Source: Lingula anatina (Eukaryota; Brachiopoda; Lingulata; Lingulida; Lingulidae). Taken from it: 64,000 nucleotides of DNA. The notes beneath the pieces were generated by a model that was not told the origin of the DNA, did not search any database, and saw only the letters and a program-made list of their open reading frames with translations. Shown in pieces: positions 39,901 through 50,413 of this stretch. The translations under genes and the position numbers were made by a program. Each line of letters begins with the position of its first letter. The stretch's first letter is position 1. The stretch covers positions 157,121 through 221,120 of the forward strand of contig NW_019775530.1 in the NCBI RefSeq assembly GCF_001039355.2, written 5' to 3'.

Positions 39901-40826
39901 TGTTCAGAGACAAAGGAGGGAAGAGAAGAAACTTAAAAGAAGAAAAACTGAAGCAGAGGGCAGAGGATGCCAAAAAGGAAGAGATGAATGAAAAGTATAT
40001 GGTTTGGGGGAAAGGGTAGGTAAAAGATTTTGAAATATGGGTATCCACACTTGAGCTTCTTTTCTACTAAATTAAAGCTGTGGGTAGGGTGTATAAGTAT
40101 TTGTTTGCTTGGAAATAACTCTTGTGTCATCTGTCCTAATTCTGTTGCAGAATGGCACAAAAAGCACAACAGGAACAGACGCTGCAGGAAACACTACATG
40201 AAATGGACAAGCCCCTCGCAAGATTCAAAGATGACGAGGATTTGGACGCCATGTTGAAGGAGCGAGAGCGGGCAGAGGACCCCATGCTGGCATATATGCA
40301 GAAGAAGAAAGCTAAGGAAAACAAAGGAGGGTCAAAGGCCAAAGGTGAAGGGTCATTATTAATGATACAATAAATCTAATAATATGTCAGTTTTATCTCA
40401 GGGCTGAAGGTATTATTCTGCTGTGTCTGATCCAATAGAAATGGGATTGCACGCACTTAAGTGTGCCTGCACGCACACACAAACACATTTTGGGTTTTCA
40501 AGACAACTTCAGTCAGCTTTTGATTTAAAGTCATTCAGAAAAGGAAGCTGGAATAAAAATTGCACAATCATCTTTGTTTTCTCTGCTTTTAGCCCAACCA
40601 AGCGCCATTGCTTCCATGTCTCACCTAACACATGTATGATTACTTTTCAGCTAAACCAAGGTACCGTGGCCCAGAGCCTCCCCCTAACCGCTTTAACATT
40701 TGGCCCGGGTACAGGTGGGACGGGGTCGACAGATCCAACGGATTTGAGAAGGAATTCTTCGCCAAGATGGCCAACAAGAAAGCTGTAGCAGATATGGCAT
40801 ATAAATGGAGTGTGGAAGATATGTGA
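36943..40826 (+). CDS. BUD13: BUD13 homologue (RES complex / spliceosome factor), complete
   Basis: Exons: 36943-37058, 37537-37733, 38317-38946, 39220-39305, 39864-40015, 40151-40344 and 40651-40826. Phases agree and the CDS is 1551 nt (516 aa). The N-terminus [16 protein letters not shown] with a lysine-rich stretch is BUD13-like. Exon 2 has a Glu run and WKLLAS. Exon 3 encodes a low-complexity array of [10 protein letters not shown] units (about residues 125-295), as in animal BUD13. Exons 4-7 hold the conserved C-terminal region: [31 protein letters not shown] and the signature [20 protein letters not shown] ending in [11 protein letters not shown]13 is part of the retention-and-splicing complex on the activated spliceosome. 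It is divergent from ASCC2 and convergent with NIT2. Confidence 0.95.
38311..38322 (+). promoter_or_regulatory. Triple tandem splice acceptor (CAGCAGCAG) at BUD13 exon 3
   Basis: The intron 2 acceptor reads TTTCAGCAGCAGAT, giving three AG choices after 38316, 38319 and 38322. All keep the phase-1 frame and differ only by zero to two Ala codons before [14 protein letters not shown] acceptors are a known source of one-residue isoforms. Confidence 0.7.
38380..38890 (+). repeat. In-frame 42-nt-type coding repeat in BUD13
   Basis: About ten imperfect RHDS-D-SPPR units. Three central units (about 38634-38760) are nearly identical 14-residue [14 protein letters not shown] repeats. The period is a multiple of three, which also leaves a second frame open for 129 codons. 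Confidence 0.85.
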
Positions 40827-41437
40827 ACACTGTTTTGTTCCACCGAGTCTCGGATATGTTTATAGGCTAAATGTAGGAGTGATATTTAGAAGGTCAGGCT
40901 CTTAATCTAAGGGAGAGAAAAGATGGGACGAACCATCCTTTGCACTGGGGCTTGACGAGTATAGTAAATGCAGGGGAAATTATAGGTGAAGTAAGTGCCC
41001 AACTCACTCAACCTGTCAACAGTCTTGAGAGTCTTACGCTGGCAAAATGGCCCATACCAATGACCATGATCATAAAAATAGCTGAAATGGTTGACGGCTT
41101 CAAAGTACTNCATGCAGTTCAAATAAGAAAGCCAGCTCAATTGGGTTATCATTTATTATTGAATTTAAGCAGTTTTATGTGAAATTTTCATTTTTCTCAT
41201 TCTGGCATTTTCAAAGTGTGAACTTAAACTCCCATGGGCCTGAAGCCTTACGCTTGTTACACATTTCACTTACATTGGTATTACCTGTTGAGCATAATTA
41301 AAATTTGATGTTGAATTTGCAGTTAAGCATAATGTATTTTTGCATCAGAATTGACAGTAGCCCGTTTTGTGCATTGTTATTGTCTGCTTTTTGTCTGTAC
41401 ATTTGACAGCTTTGCTGCCTTGTCAAAAAATAAATGT

Positions 41438-41443
41438 AATAAA
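41438..41443 (+). terminator. Candidate BUD13 poly(A) signal
   Basis: Two AATAAA hexamers, at 41429-41434 and 41438-41443, about 610 nt after the BUD13 stop, in an AT-rich 3' UTR that also contains an N at 41110. Confidence 0.55.
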
Positions 41444-42531
41444 ATTACTTTAAAATCTTTTATTTAATTCATCTTATCCATTTGTATAATACATATTTTA
41501 TTTCATTTAATAAGGTCACAAAAATATAATTATATTTCTGGTAGCTATATCACATGGGAAATCTGTTTGGATGTTACAAAATTGCACAAATGATCTGGAG
41601 TATAAAGATTTCCTTCTGTCAGAGTCTGCACATGGCACATTTTTTGTAAAGATTGTAGAACCCTTGGTTCATTTACATATTATCCATGCCATTACATTTT
41701 AATCAATAAAACAATATCCTCCATTCTTCAACCAAAGAAAAAAATTACTGTTACCTTTAACCAATTTAAACAAATGGCATCACAATGATTAAAATTGCCA
41801 GTAGTGGTATCAGAATGCTAAAAGTGATAAGAATGTTATTGACACCTGCTGACAAGTAATTTTTATTATTTACAACATCCATTTGACATGCCTCAGTTTT
41901 TGAGAAAAAAAGAGAGCAGCGTATTTCATATCAATTTTTTTTTAATTGAAAATTATATTACAATTATAAGAGGCAAGTGCTGGGGAAGACAGTGATAATC
42001 TGGCCCCATCTGAAGGAATGCTTTTTAAAAATAATTGGGAAATCTGAAGTGAAGGAAAATTATTGCTCAAGTGTACCATTTTGTCTGTCTGTACCATTAT
42101 TTTCGATCAAAAAATACAGACATAAATCCTGTACACCCCCTTTTCACTCAAATATGACTCCCACTAACATTGTATTGGAAAGGTCATATTTTTCATAATC
42201 AATAAAATCATGTTTTACAATACCATGTCACAGATACTACTTGCACAATCACGGTACTATAGACAGTTCACATGATCTCCAAAACATTTTTTCACATTAT
42301 ACTTTGTAATTTGTCAACCACACCAACAGTTACCATGTAAGTACTGCAAAACAGTAGAAGAAAACACTACTATCTGATTATGTTAGGGGTAATGGTGGAA
42401 ATTCTCGATAAGAAATTTTACAATATTGCATTGTGAACATCACTTTAAATGCTTTGAAGTTCACTTTTTCCATTCCTTCTTCACATCCCTCGTTCTGTCC
42501 ATCTTGGTCCTCTGGTCATCCACCACGCCAC
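41444..42531. other. Convergent intergenic region / 3' UTRs of BUD13 and NIT2
   Basis: AT-rich, no gene seen. A minus-strand AATAAA (TTTATT at 41862-41867) could end NIT2 transcripts. Confidence 0.5.
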
Positions 42532-45500
42532 TCAAACTTCCTTCACATCATACATGTCCTTCCTTCTCTGTACTGTGAGAGGTATGGAGGTCCGGACCTC
42601 TTCCATTTTATTCAGGTCTGAAAATATGAGGTGGTATTAACATGAAACTGATTAATACCACAGGTGTGTGTGTGTGCGTGTGTGTGTGTGTATGTGTGTG
42701 TGTGAAGAATCTTATGGCTGACATGGTCAGTACAAATATAAATAATTATTATACAACTGAACTTTTTTTCTAATTTCTTCTTCTTCATTATAACTTTTAT
42801 TATTATTTTAATAAATATATATTATTTGTTAAACTAAGAGATAGGAGTACAAAATGTAGCTATAGATGATTTTATTACGTAATGGTTCTGGCCAGTATTG
42901 GTGATTCAGCTTTTATTGGTAACTTTTTTTTTGATGAAGAAATTGTAGATGGAATGTTGCAGTTGGCCTGGAATCCCAACTGATATACAGAAGAAACAAC
43001 TAAAATCAATTTAAATGCATAATACTATGTGAAAGTTATACTTAACTATAATAATCACATATATTTTAACAAGATGAGTCATTTACCTATATCCACTAAT
43101 AAAATCTTTTCTTCATGTTCAGTTGTCTCCACAACACTCCCCCTTGAAAAAAAGAAATGCATCATTAGAAAACAAATTCCTTTTTGTTATACAGATAGAT
43201 CAACTTGATAACATATGCATAGTTAGATAAGGAATATTGAACACTTTCTTAAAAAAAACTTGATCTATGTATGGACCAATATTGTCAACAGGTGATTACT
43301 GTACAACAACATAAGAAGCAACAGGATTATTTTATTGTGAGCATATCTCTGTCCGCTGCATCCTGCTAGATTAACCATGCCATTGTAAAAAAATTCTGAT
43401 CATGTCAATGTATAAAATTGACAAATCTACAGTGTTATATGCAGGCCCGTAGCCAGGGGGGTTCGGGGGGTTTGAAATAACCACCCCTTTTGCTGGGAAA
43501 AGAACCACTTAGGGTAAAATTTGATCTAGGTACATGAAATTTTTATGGGAAAAGATCCACTTTTTCAGAAAAAGAACCCTCCTTTGGAAATTGCTGGCTA
43601 CAGGCATGAGATGTGACTTCCAGTTAAAAGGGAGGGTGCAGGTTGTTATAGTGTCATCTTGTATAAAAACTCAGCAACTCTGCTGTCACAGGCATTCTGA
43701 TGCACAGTGTGTTCGATGTGTTATCAAGTTTAAAGAAATAGTAGTTATTATAGAATCACTTCGTATTTAACTTTCAACATTCAACATTTCTGACCACATT
43801 GCGTTAGATGTGATACTGTGGCAATTACCGCTTACCAAGGATCAACCACTGTGCTGTGTCCCCAAGCAACATACGTGGCTTTTTCGTCTCGTGCTGGGGA
43901 CACTGTCGCAACAAAGAGCTGGTTGTCCAGAGCACGTGCTCGTTGCAGGATCTCCCAGTGTGCGGGACCAGTGGTCATATTAAATGCACCAGGGTAAATT
44001 ATCAGTTTACAACCTTAAAAAAAAATTTTAAAAAAAAATTAAAAAAATTAAAAAGAAACATAATCTGATATTCACCATTGTAATTAACATGTATTTACTT
44101 TTCTTCAGTAAAAATGTCTTCCGTTAAATAAGATGCATAACATCACTTCATCGACATTTCATTTTCCACACTTCACAAAAACTAGCATTCCTAATGCAAA
44201 TTAATAAATCTATTCATTTATGTCCTTTGAATTCGAACAGTAGAGAACCTTTGTTAACCTGCAATAAAAGCTTGGTTTTCGCATTCAATGTCAAAAACTT
44301 CCTTATAATCTAAATAAAGAATTTGTTTCCAATCACAAATAAAACCAAACCTATATTAAAATATCTAATTCTTTCAACTTCTTCATGTAAACTGAAAACA
44401 CAAACCCATTTTGGCATAAATCTGAGCCAGTTCTGCAAACCTTATGTCATAGCATATACCAATGCCGATCTTGCAAAATGCTGAAAAGAGAAATGAAAAA
44501 CAAATTTAGTAAAATGCTTGTTTTTATATTATCATACTATTTCTGTTAATTGATATATATAACACCTTTCCTTTTTGTACACAAGAAAAATTCTGAAAAA
44601 GTTCTAGACTTTTCACCATTTCTGCAGTAGGAAAAACTCACTTAAATAAAAGCAAATTAGCAACAGAAAGAAAACACTGATATTAAGTAATTATATCCCA
44701 CTTACATGTTTCAAAAGTTGTAAAACTATTTCCAGGTGACAAAATTTCAGATTCCTGGAATCTTATCTTCCCAGGAACATCTATGTCAAACAGATGGATC
44801 TAGAATGAAATTATTACAACTTTCTAACTTGAACACAAAATTTTGTAAAATGTACAGGCAACATTCAGCAAAACAAAAATTGCACAACAAAACTTACAAA
44901 TTAAAGCTTATCTGAAAGACACCTTTAAGTTGAAAACAAAAAAGATAATGGTGACTGATTTTTTCAAATCTCATAAGTTCTCATAACATTATATTTATGA
45001 CTTAATGTGTATTGATTAATTTCTATACATAGTATATTAATAATCTATGAATTAAAGCCTCAACCTCAATGCTGCTAATGTAACTGCAGCAAATCATTAT
45101 TAATTCCATGTCAACAGCACGGATTGGCTTTTTTGTTTTATTTTTAATTATGAACATATATCACGCTTTTGTCAGGCACTAATTTTCAAATGCACAACAA
45201 AGCTTACATATATTATAAATATTTCCCACATTTTTTTCTGCCTCAATTTTCAACAAATTTGTAATGAACTTTATACACAGTGAACCAACACATCCAAATT
45301 CAAATACAAAAAAATGATATAAAGCTCATGCTACTCTATCACTCTACAAATCCAAAATCAAGAGAGTTAAATAAAGAACATAGAGACTACAACTAAAAAA
45401 AAAAAAACAAAAAAAAAACATGGCTCCACCTTTCTGTGTTTGGCCACCATTTCACCAGCCGGGTTGAACACAGTGCAAGTGTTGTAAAACTTTCCCCCAT

Positions 45501-47079
45501 CTTCTTCAGGGATAGATCCTGACACAAATAATAAAACAAGAATATTCTGCTGCAGAAAACCAAGCAATGGCAAAAAGCATTTAGACAAATCATGTAGTAC
45601 GGTGCAGAATTTCAAACAGTCTTTCAAACAGCCGTAAAGATGTTGCTGCTGCACATGTATGGACACAAATATGCAGAAAGTTAAAGAATGTTGCCAGGAA
45701 TACACAGTTCCATATCAACGTGAAAGATACACTTTATAGCATTCAATAAGATATGTCCTTTTTAAATTTAAGCTAGGCACTGGTGCTGGTATATTAGCAT
45801 CTGAAATGAAAATTGGCGTTGCCAAGATAACATAAAGAAAAAAATAATGCATTTTTCCATAATTACTGTAACACTGTATACTTATTTGATTGAATTCATA
45901 CATGATGTGATGCAAGCACATGCTCTCGAAACTTTGTAAAAAGAATAATGATAAATTCATACAAAAGCCTGCAACTTCAGAATTAACTTTCCTTTGTTTT
46001 TCTAGCTATCTCTCTCTTGATCAGAGACTGTCCTGTTGGACCTGATTAAGAGCCATCATTAAACTTACCTCCGACTAAGAATACTTTGCTCTCCTTGGCA
46101 GCAGCTGCCAAGGCATTGGTCGACTCTCCGGGTATCTTCTCTGCATATTCTGGGAAATAACTGGTACCATATGGAGAGTTAAAACATTCCTGGAATATGC
46201 AAATCAATGAATCATAAAAAAATTCTTGAGTTTAGAAACATGTTGAAATATATATACATTTTTGTACAATTTTCAAAAGTTATGTAGGCATGTTTAGGCG
46301 AAAAACATCAATGCACAGTACAAGTACGTAATACAAGGATTCCCTCATCTTAACCTCCTTTTATAATATACACACTGTACTAGTATATATACTCGCTCAA
46401 GTGTGCACATATCTTCCAGATATGCTCAAACAGCAACAACACTCTCCCCCACTTCACTATTTGCACCACTAGTTATATAACTACGTATAAAAGATATACT
46501 AGTATTTTGTTATACCCCGCCACCCAATGTGCTAGACAACCCCACCCCTACCTGCCTACCCACAACTCTCCACTATCTTTATTCAGGCACCACTCCTCCT
46601 GATTCACCCTTCTCCCAGCAAACCCCCACCCACCCCCTGACTACCCCTGTAGCAGTGTCATGCACATACAGGCAAAGCGACAATCTTGGCCCCTCCACTG
46701 GCGGCCTCTTTGATGGACCTCACAGCTCTGGAAATGTTGTCAGCCTTCGATGCTCCAACTGCAAGCTGAATGAGGCCTAATCTGAAAGCTAGACGGCCAT
46801 GAGAACTTCAGCATTTATTTTTACTGATACTAGTAATACCATACTACTGGTACCAGTGCTTGGTTCAACTTTTAATTCAAGGGAGTTTAATTCTGAGAGA
46901 GTTACATGTAGGATACTCTATCTAGCTGCGACAGCTCAGTTGTTTGTTTCCTGTTATTAATGCTCTAGTACAACCTTGGTTTAACATTTAGTTCATTGCA
47001 TGAGCTGATAAAATAGTCATTCCCGGGACAGCTAGCATACAAAACGAAATGTTTTAGAAGAGCACTTACACGTCGCCAT
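42532..47079 (-). CDS. NIT2: Omega-amidase NIT2 (nitrilase superfamily), complete
   Basis: Minus-strand exons: 47079-47072, 46781-46670, 46189-46069, 45518-45430, 44799-44706, 44480-44406, 44013-43836, 43142-43087 and 42617-42532. Phases agree and the CDS is 819 nt (272 aa; vertebrate NIT2 is about 276). The nitrilase catalytic triad is visible: Glu41 in [11 protein letters not shown], Lys110 in KHRKIHLFDID and Cys151 in [15 protein letters not shown]. Also conserved are [51 protein letters not shown] and a short C-terminal helix. NIT2 hydrolyses alpha-ketoglutaramate and alpha-ketosuccinamate to 2-oxo acids plus ammonia. Exon 1 is only 8 nt of coding sequence (ATG GCG AC), with the donor GTGTAAGT chosen because it alone keeps the frame. 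An initiator exon this small is easily missed by automatic prediction. Confidence 0.94.
42664..42704. repeat. (TG)n microsatellite in NIT2 last intron
   Basis: Interrupted TG repeat directly 5' (gene sense) of the NIT2 exon 9 acceptor at 42617. Confidence 0.93.
43441..43608. mobile_element. Short MITE-like element in NIT2 intron 7
   Basis: The left end reads GCAGGCCCGTAGCCAGGGGG and the right end contains CTGGCTACAGGC, whose reverse complement GCCTGTAGCCAG matches the left end imperfectly, giving a ~165-bp element. The GGCCCGTAGCCAGGGGG terminus is one I have met repeatedly at dispersed repeats of marine invertebrates. Internal GGGAAAAGA-CCACTT blocks repeat directly. No coding capacity. Confidence 0.45.
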
Positions 47080-47140
47080 GATTGTTGTGAACGAGAGGAA
47101 ATCCCATGATGACGTCAAATTGACCTTAAACCCATGACCT
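47072..47140 (-). promoter_or_regulatory. NIT2 proximal promoter with CRE
   Basis: A perfect TGACGTCA (47110-47117) lies 31 bp 5' of the NIT2 ATG. Just beyond are two TGACCT half sites (47121-47126 and 47135-47140) spaced by 8 bp, the type of motif nuclear receptors use. Binding not shown. Confidence 0.4.
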
Positions 47141-47807
47141 AGATTTAGACCAGACAGAGAAGTTAAAAATAGAGCATCGACATTTCGCTGCGGATCTTCC
47201 GCTCTAAAGGTTTTTCAATGATCAGTGCTAAGGCCGATTCCAGAAATTAGCTATAGGCCCAAAATGGATACGCACTATCCAAAGAACAAGACCAGACCAG
47301 AACTTTTGTATTCTTTAATGCATGTATAACTCTTTGGAATGAGTGCAAGTAAATTAATTCAAAGATAAAATTCATGCAAAGCTTGGAACATAATATATTA
47401 ATCCAGTCTTAAAAGAGCTTCATGACAGTTACCAAGTAGACAAAGAGTTTTATTTAAAGTCTGTATTCAATACTTGTATTTGAGAATTATATTTAAGAAA
47501 ATACACCAAGTTACATTGCCAACCCTAGGCCTACACGTCAGTTTGAACCACAAAGGCAAACTATATAGGCCTATTATCATAGCAATTTTACACTCAACCA
47601 CTGTGACAGCGTAACACATTTATGGAAACAGGATTTTTATTGTTGTTTATCCCCCCAAAACTGTGGAACAAATTGCCTTAATGTTTCTTGAACTTTTATA
47701 TTAAGCCTATAGGCTATTTTAGTTCTGTAATTGAAAAAAATATTTTTTAATTGTAAGGCGCACTGGAATGTATGAAAATAGAATATGCTATATAAGAAAT
47801 TAAAAAA

Positions 47808-47850
<43 letters not shown>

Positions 47851-49221
47851 GCATCCTAAGTTTTGATAAAAACTTTACTTTAAGGTTAGGTATTATTAAG
47901 AAATTACGCACAATAATGACTGCGCCTGGTATTTACAGAGTCTGGATTGTACTGGGAATTGCTGTGATATTATTCGTGTTGTTTGGTAATATACTGGTAA
48001 TATACTATGAAGTCTCCTAAGGGTCCTTATTTTTTAACCAATGAAGTGCCTTCTATCATGAAGTAGTAATTCTTATCCTATGAAGTGGTAATATAGGCTA
48101 CTATATGAAGTATCTTAATACGTCCTACGTTTTCTAGGATTATACTTTTTTTTTTAAAGTTTATCCTTTTTAAGCACTCACACATTTGAACTTTATTACA
48201 CGAAGTCAACTTACGTTTCAAAACTTTCAAACATGTCAGAGTACTAGTATTAGGCCTACTTACAAAGCATTTTGTGGGGGAAACTATTAATTAATTTAGT
48301 TCGAATTTACTTAGTAACTGAAACCAATATTTGCATAACCTTTAATGTTTCTAGCACTTATTTGACAAAAAGGCTATTGCCTAATAATTGTATAGTAATC
48401 GTATATAATGGACATTTTTGGTCAATTGTATAGTGATATATTCTAATCTAAAATGTAAACCTTTACATATATAGAGATGTTATGTGACCGTGGCGATATA
48501 GGGGTGTTTTTCGGGGAAATGCGACTTATTTTCTCCCGGTGCATATGTTCAGATAATACACCGCCAGCCTTTCAGGATATACGTCCTAAACACCATTCGC
48601 GCATACTCAGAGAATTCTGGCATACCTGTATATCGCTCAGGTGAGAGTGTACACCTGTATCACACACACAAAGCAAGGGGTCGGTTGTTAAGAAAAGTCA
48701 AATTCCGTATTCGTCGATTAAAGATTATACAACCATCTAGGTAGAAGGTGCATCTAAGATTTACTATAAAAAACAATACAATAAGTTTTATTTACGACAG
48801 GTAGAAATTGAAGGGAAAATTACCTTAGTACCGGAGTAGCTATTCACCGACAAGCTAGGGGATTATCAAGCAATATGTGACAGACGAAATCATAACTAAA
48901 TTATTGACCTGAAGTTGGGGTGTTGATTCCGTTCGTCTCGTGTTCGTCTTTCTTTCTTTTCTTTCGCTTGTCTGCTCACCTGTATCGGAAATCAGTCGCA
49001 ATCGGGAACGGACCGCGGTTTCTAATGGATAACCATTGCCGTCACACGGCTTCGGTTTTATTGCATCGTTTAACATAAATAAAACGTGTCACCAAACAGT
49101 GTCAACATCATTTCCGTGCGATCATATAAATAGGAAAGATTGAACCTTGGCAGTACTGTAAGGGGATATTAATCGCTTCAAGAAGTTTAGGCTGTAGGTC
49201 ACGTGGGTCTGTCTCCAAGAT
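47141..49221. other. Intergenic between NIT2 and the MCT array
   Basis: Holds a TTA/ATT microsatellite (47809-47850) and AT-rich DNA. A minus-strand open stretch at 49076-48976 (frame MLNDAIKPKPCDGNGY and a GTGAGC donor after DTG) looks exon-like but has no recognised partner. Confidence 0.45.
47809..47850. repeat. (ATT)n microsatellite
   Basis: About 14 ATT units. Confidence 0.97.
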
Positions 49222-49446
49222 TTAATATCTTCTAGGGTTGTTGGTGTTATACAATTCCCCGGCTGTTCCTGGTGTTGGCTGGGGCCAGATTTTTTTATTA
49301 CGTTTCTTAATAGCACTCCAGAGGGGGTGATAGATGGTCACATCCATCACAACTTCATTCCCTGATGAAGTCTGACTGCAAGCAGACGAAATATTGGCTG
49401 GTAAGACTAGAGAAATATAAGTAGCTATAGGCAAAAGAATCTTCAT
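49222..49446 (-). CDS. Possible secreted small protein or first exon, unknown
   Basis: A 74-codon minus-strand frame starts with a convincing signal-peptide shape (MKILLPIATYISLVLPANIS, then a Ser/Ala-rich cleavage region and a Cys) and ends after YNTNNPRRY. A second exon-like frame containing PCDGNGYPLETAVRSRL follows on the same strand at 49076-48976 with a GTGAGC donor. I could not join the two with a convincing acceptor. It may be the 5' part of a small secreted protein gene. Family unknown. Confidence 0.25.
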   Translation of the reverse strand: MKILLPIATYISLVLPANISSACSQTSSGNEVVMDVTIYHPLWSAIKKRNKKIWPQPTPGTAGELYNTNNPRRY

Positions 49447-49734
49447 AAGTCTATTTCAATAACAAAGCTAATGAAATTGCTCTACACAAATCACTAATAC
49501 ATTAAACAAATGCTCCATTTTGCAAACAGCTTAAACGTGAAAGACAGGCATGGGTACAAAAAATTATTGCTTCCATCTTTTGCCAAAGCCTAAGCTTTCA
49601 GGAAAAATTGGTTCGCGATCCTGTCGTTACCCATGCTAGCCAACCTATTTCACAATCTTAAAATGTGCAACCGTCTTTTATACTTTGTACTCATCCACCC
49701 TATATCTCCTTCTGTGGCCAAAAGAGGAGTAATA

Positions 49735-50413
49735 TGACACCGCCCACACGATCCCCACACAGCGAGTTGACGGTCTGATGAACGGACTCAATTAAAAATT
49801 CGCTAGACTGAATCCACGGTATATACGCAGCGACCCCATAACATTTGAGGACATGAACATTTACTAATATTTTCATGGGTTTATTGAGTTAATATTCTCA
49901 GAAGAGAGGACGGAAAACTTGTGAATTTCATTATAAACCTGACAAGTAAAATAGATGAAGCGCGACAAATATTGGAAAGATTTCACCGAGTCTTGAACAG
50001 CGGTTTTAAACCTTTGACACTAAATTAAGGACACTGTGCCTCCTACAAGAACAGGTGAATAAAACGATGTTCACTCCAGTGGTGTATTATTTCCATCTAG
50101 ATTCATCCATAAAAACCTGAATATCACTCTTTGAAGTTCAGGATTATCAAACTCGAACGGCAACGGTAGCTCCTAGTATGTACAGAGAAAATGTTGCACT
50201 GGACTGCAAATATGCTTTTATTGATGACTCAAGTAGGTATTAAGGTTTCGCGAGGAACAGCAAATTTATTGGGGCAAATAATGTTCATTTGGGGATCAAT
50301 TGGAGAATTAATCCAAAAGTAAACGACAGCACACGGACCAGCTCTAAAACGAAGATCTGTCACATTCTTATAATGGACATGTCATGTGATCTGTAGCCTG
50401 CTCAGGTATAGCG
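49735..50413 (+). promoter_or_regulatory. 5' flank of MCT-like copy A, duplicated in each array unit
   Basis: The stretch starting ACACCGCCCACACGATCCCC and running through GACGGTCTGATGAACGG resembles 55730-56450 (before copy B) and 63823-63907 (after the orphan exon). It includes the CACCGAGTCTTGAA and GATGTTCACTCCAGTGGTGT blocks. Conservation of this flank through the array suggests the whole promoter was duplicated with the gene. Confidence 0.55.
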
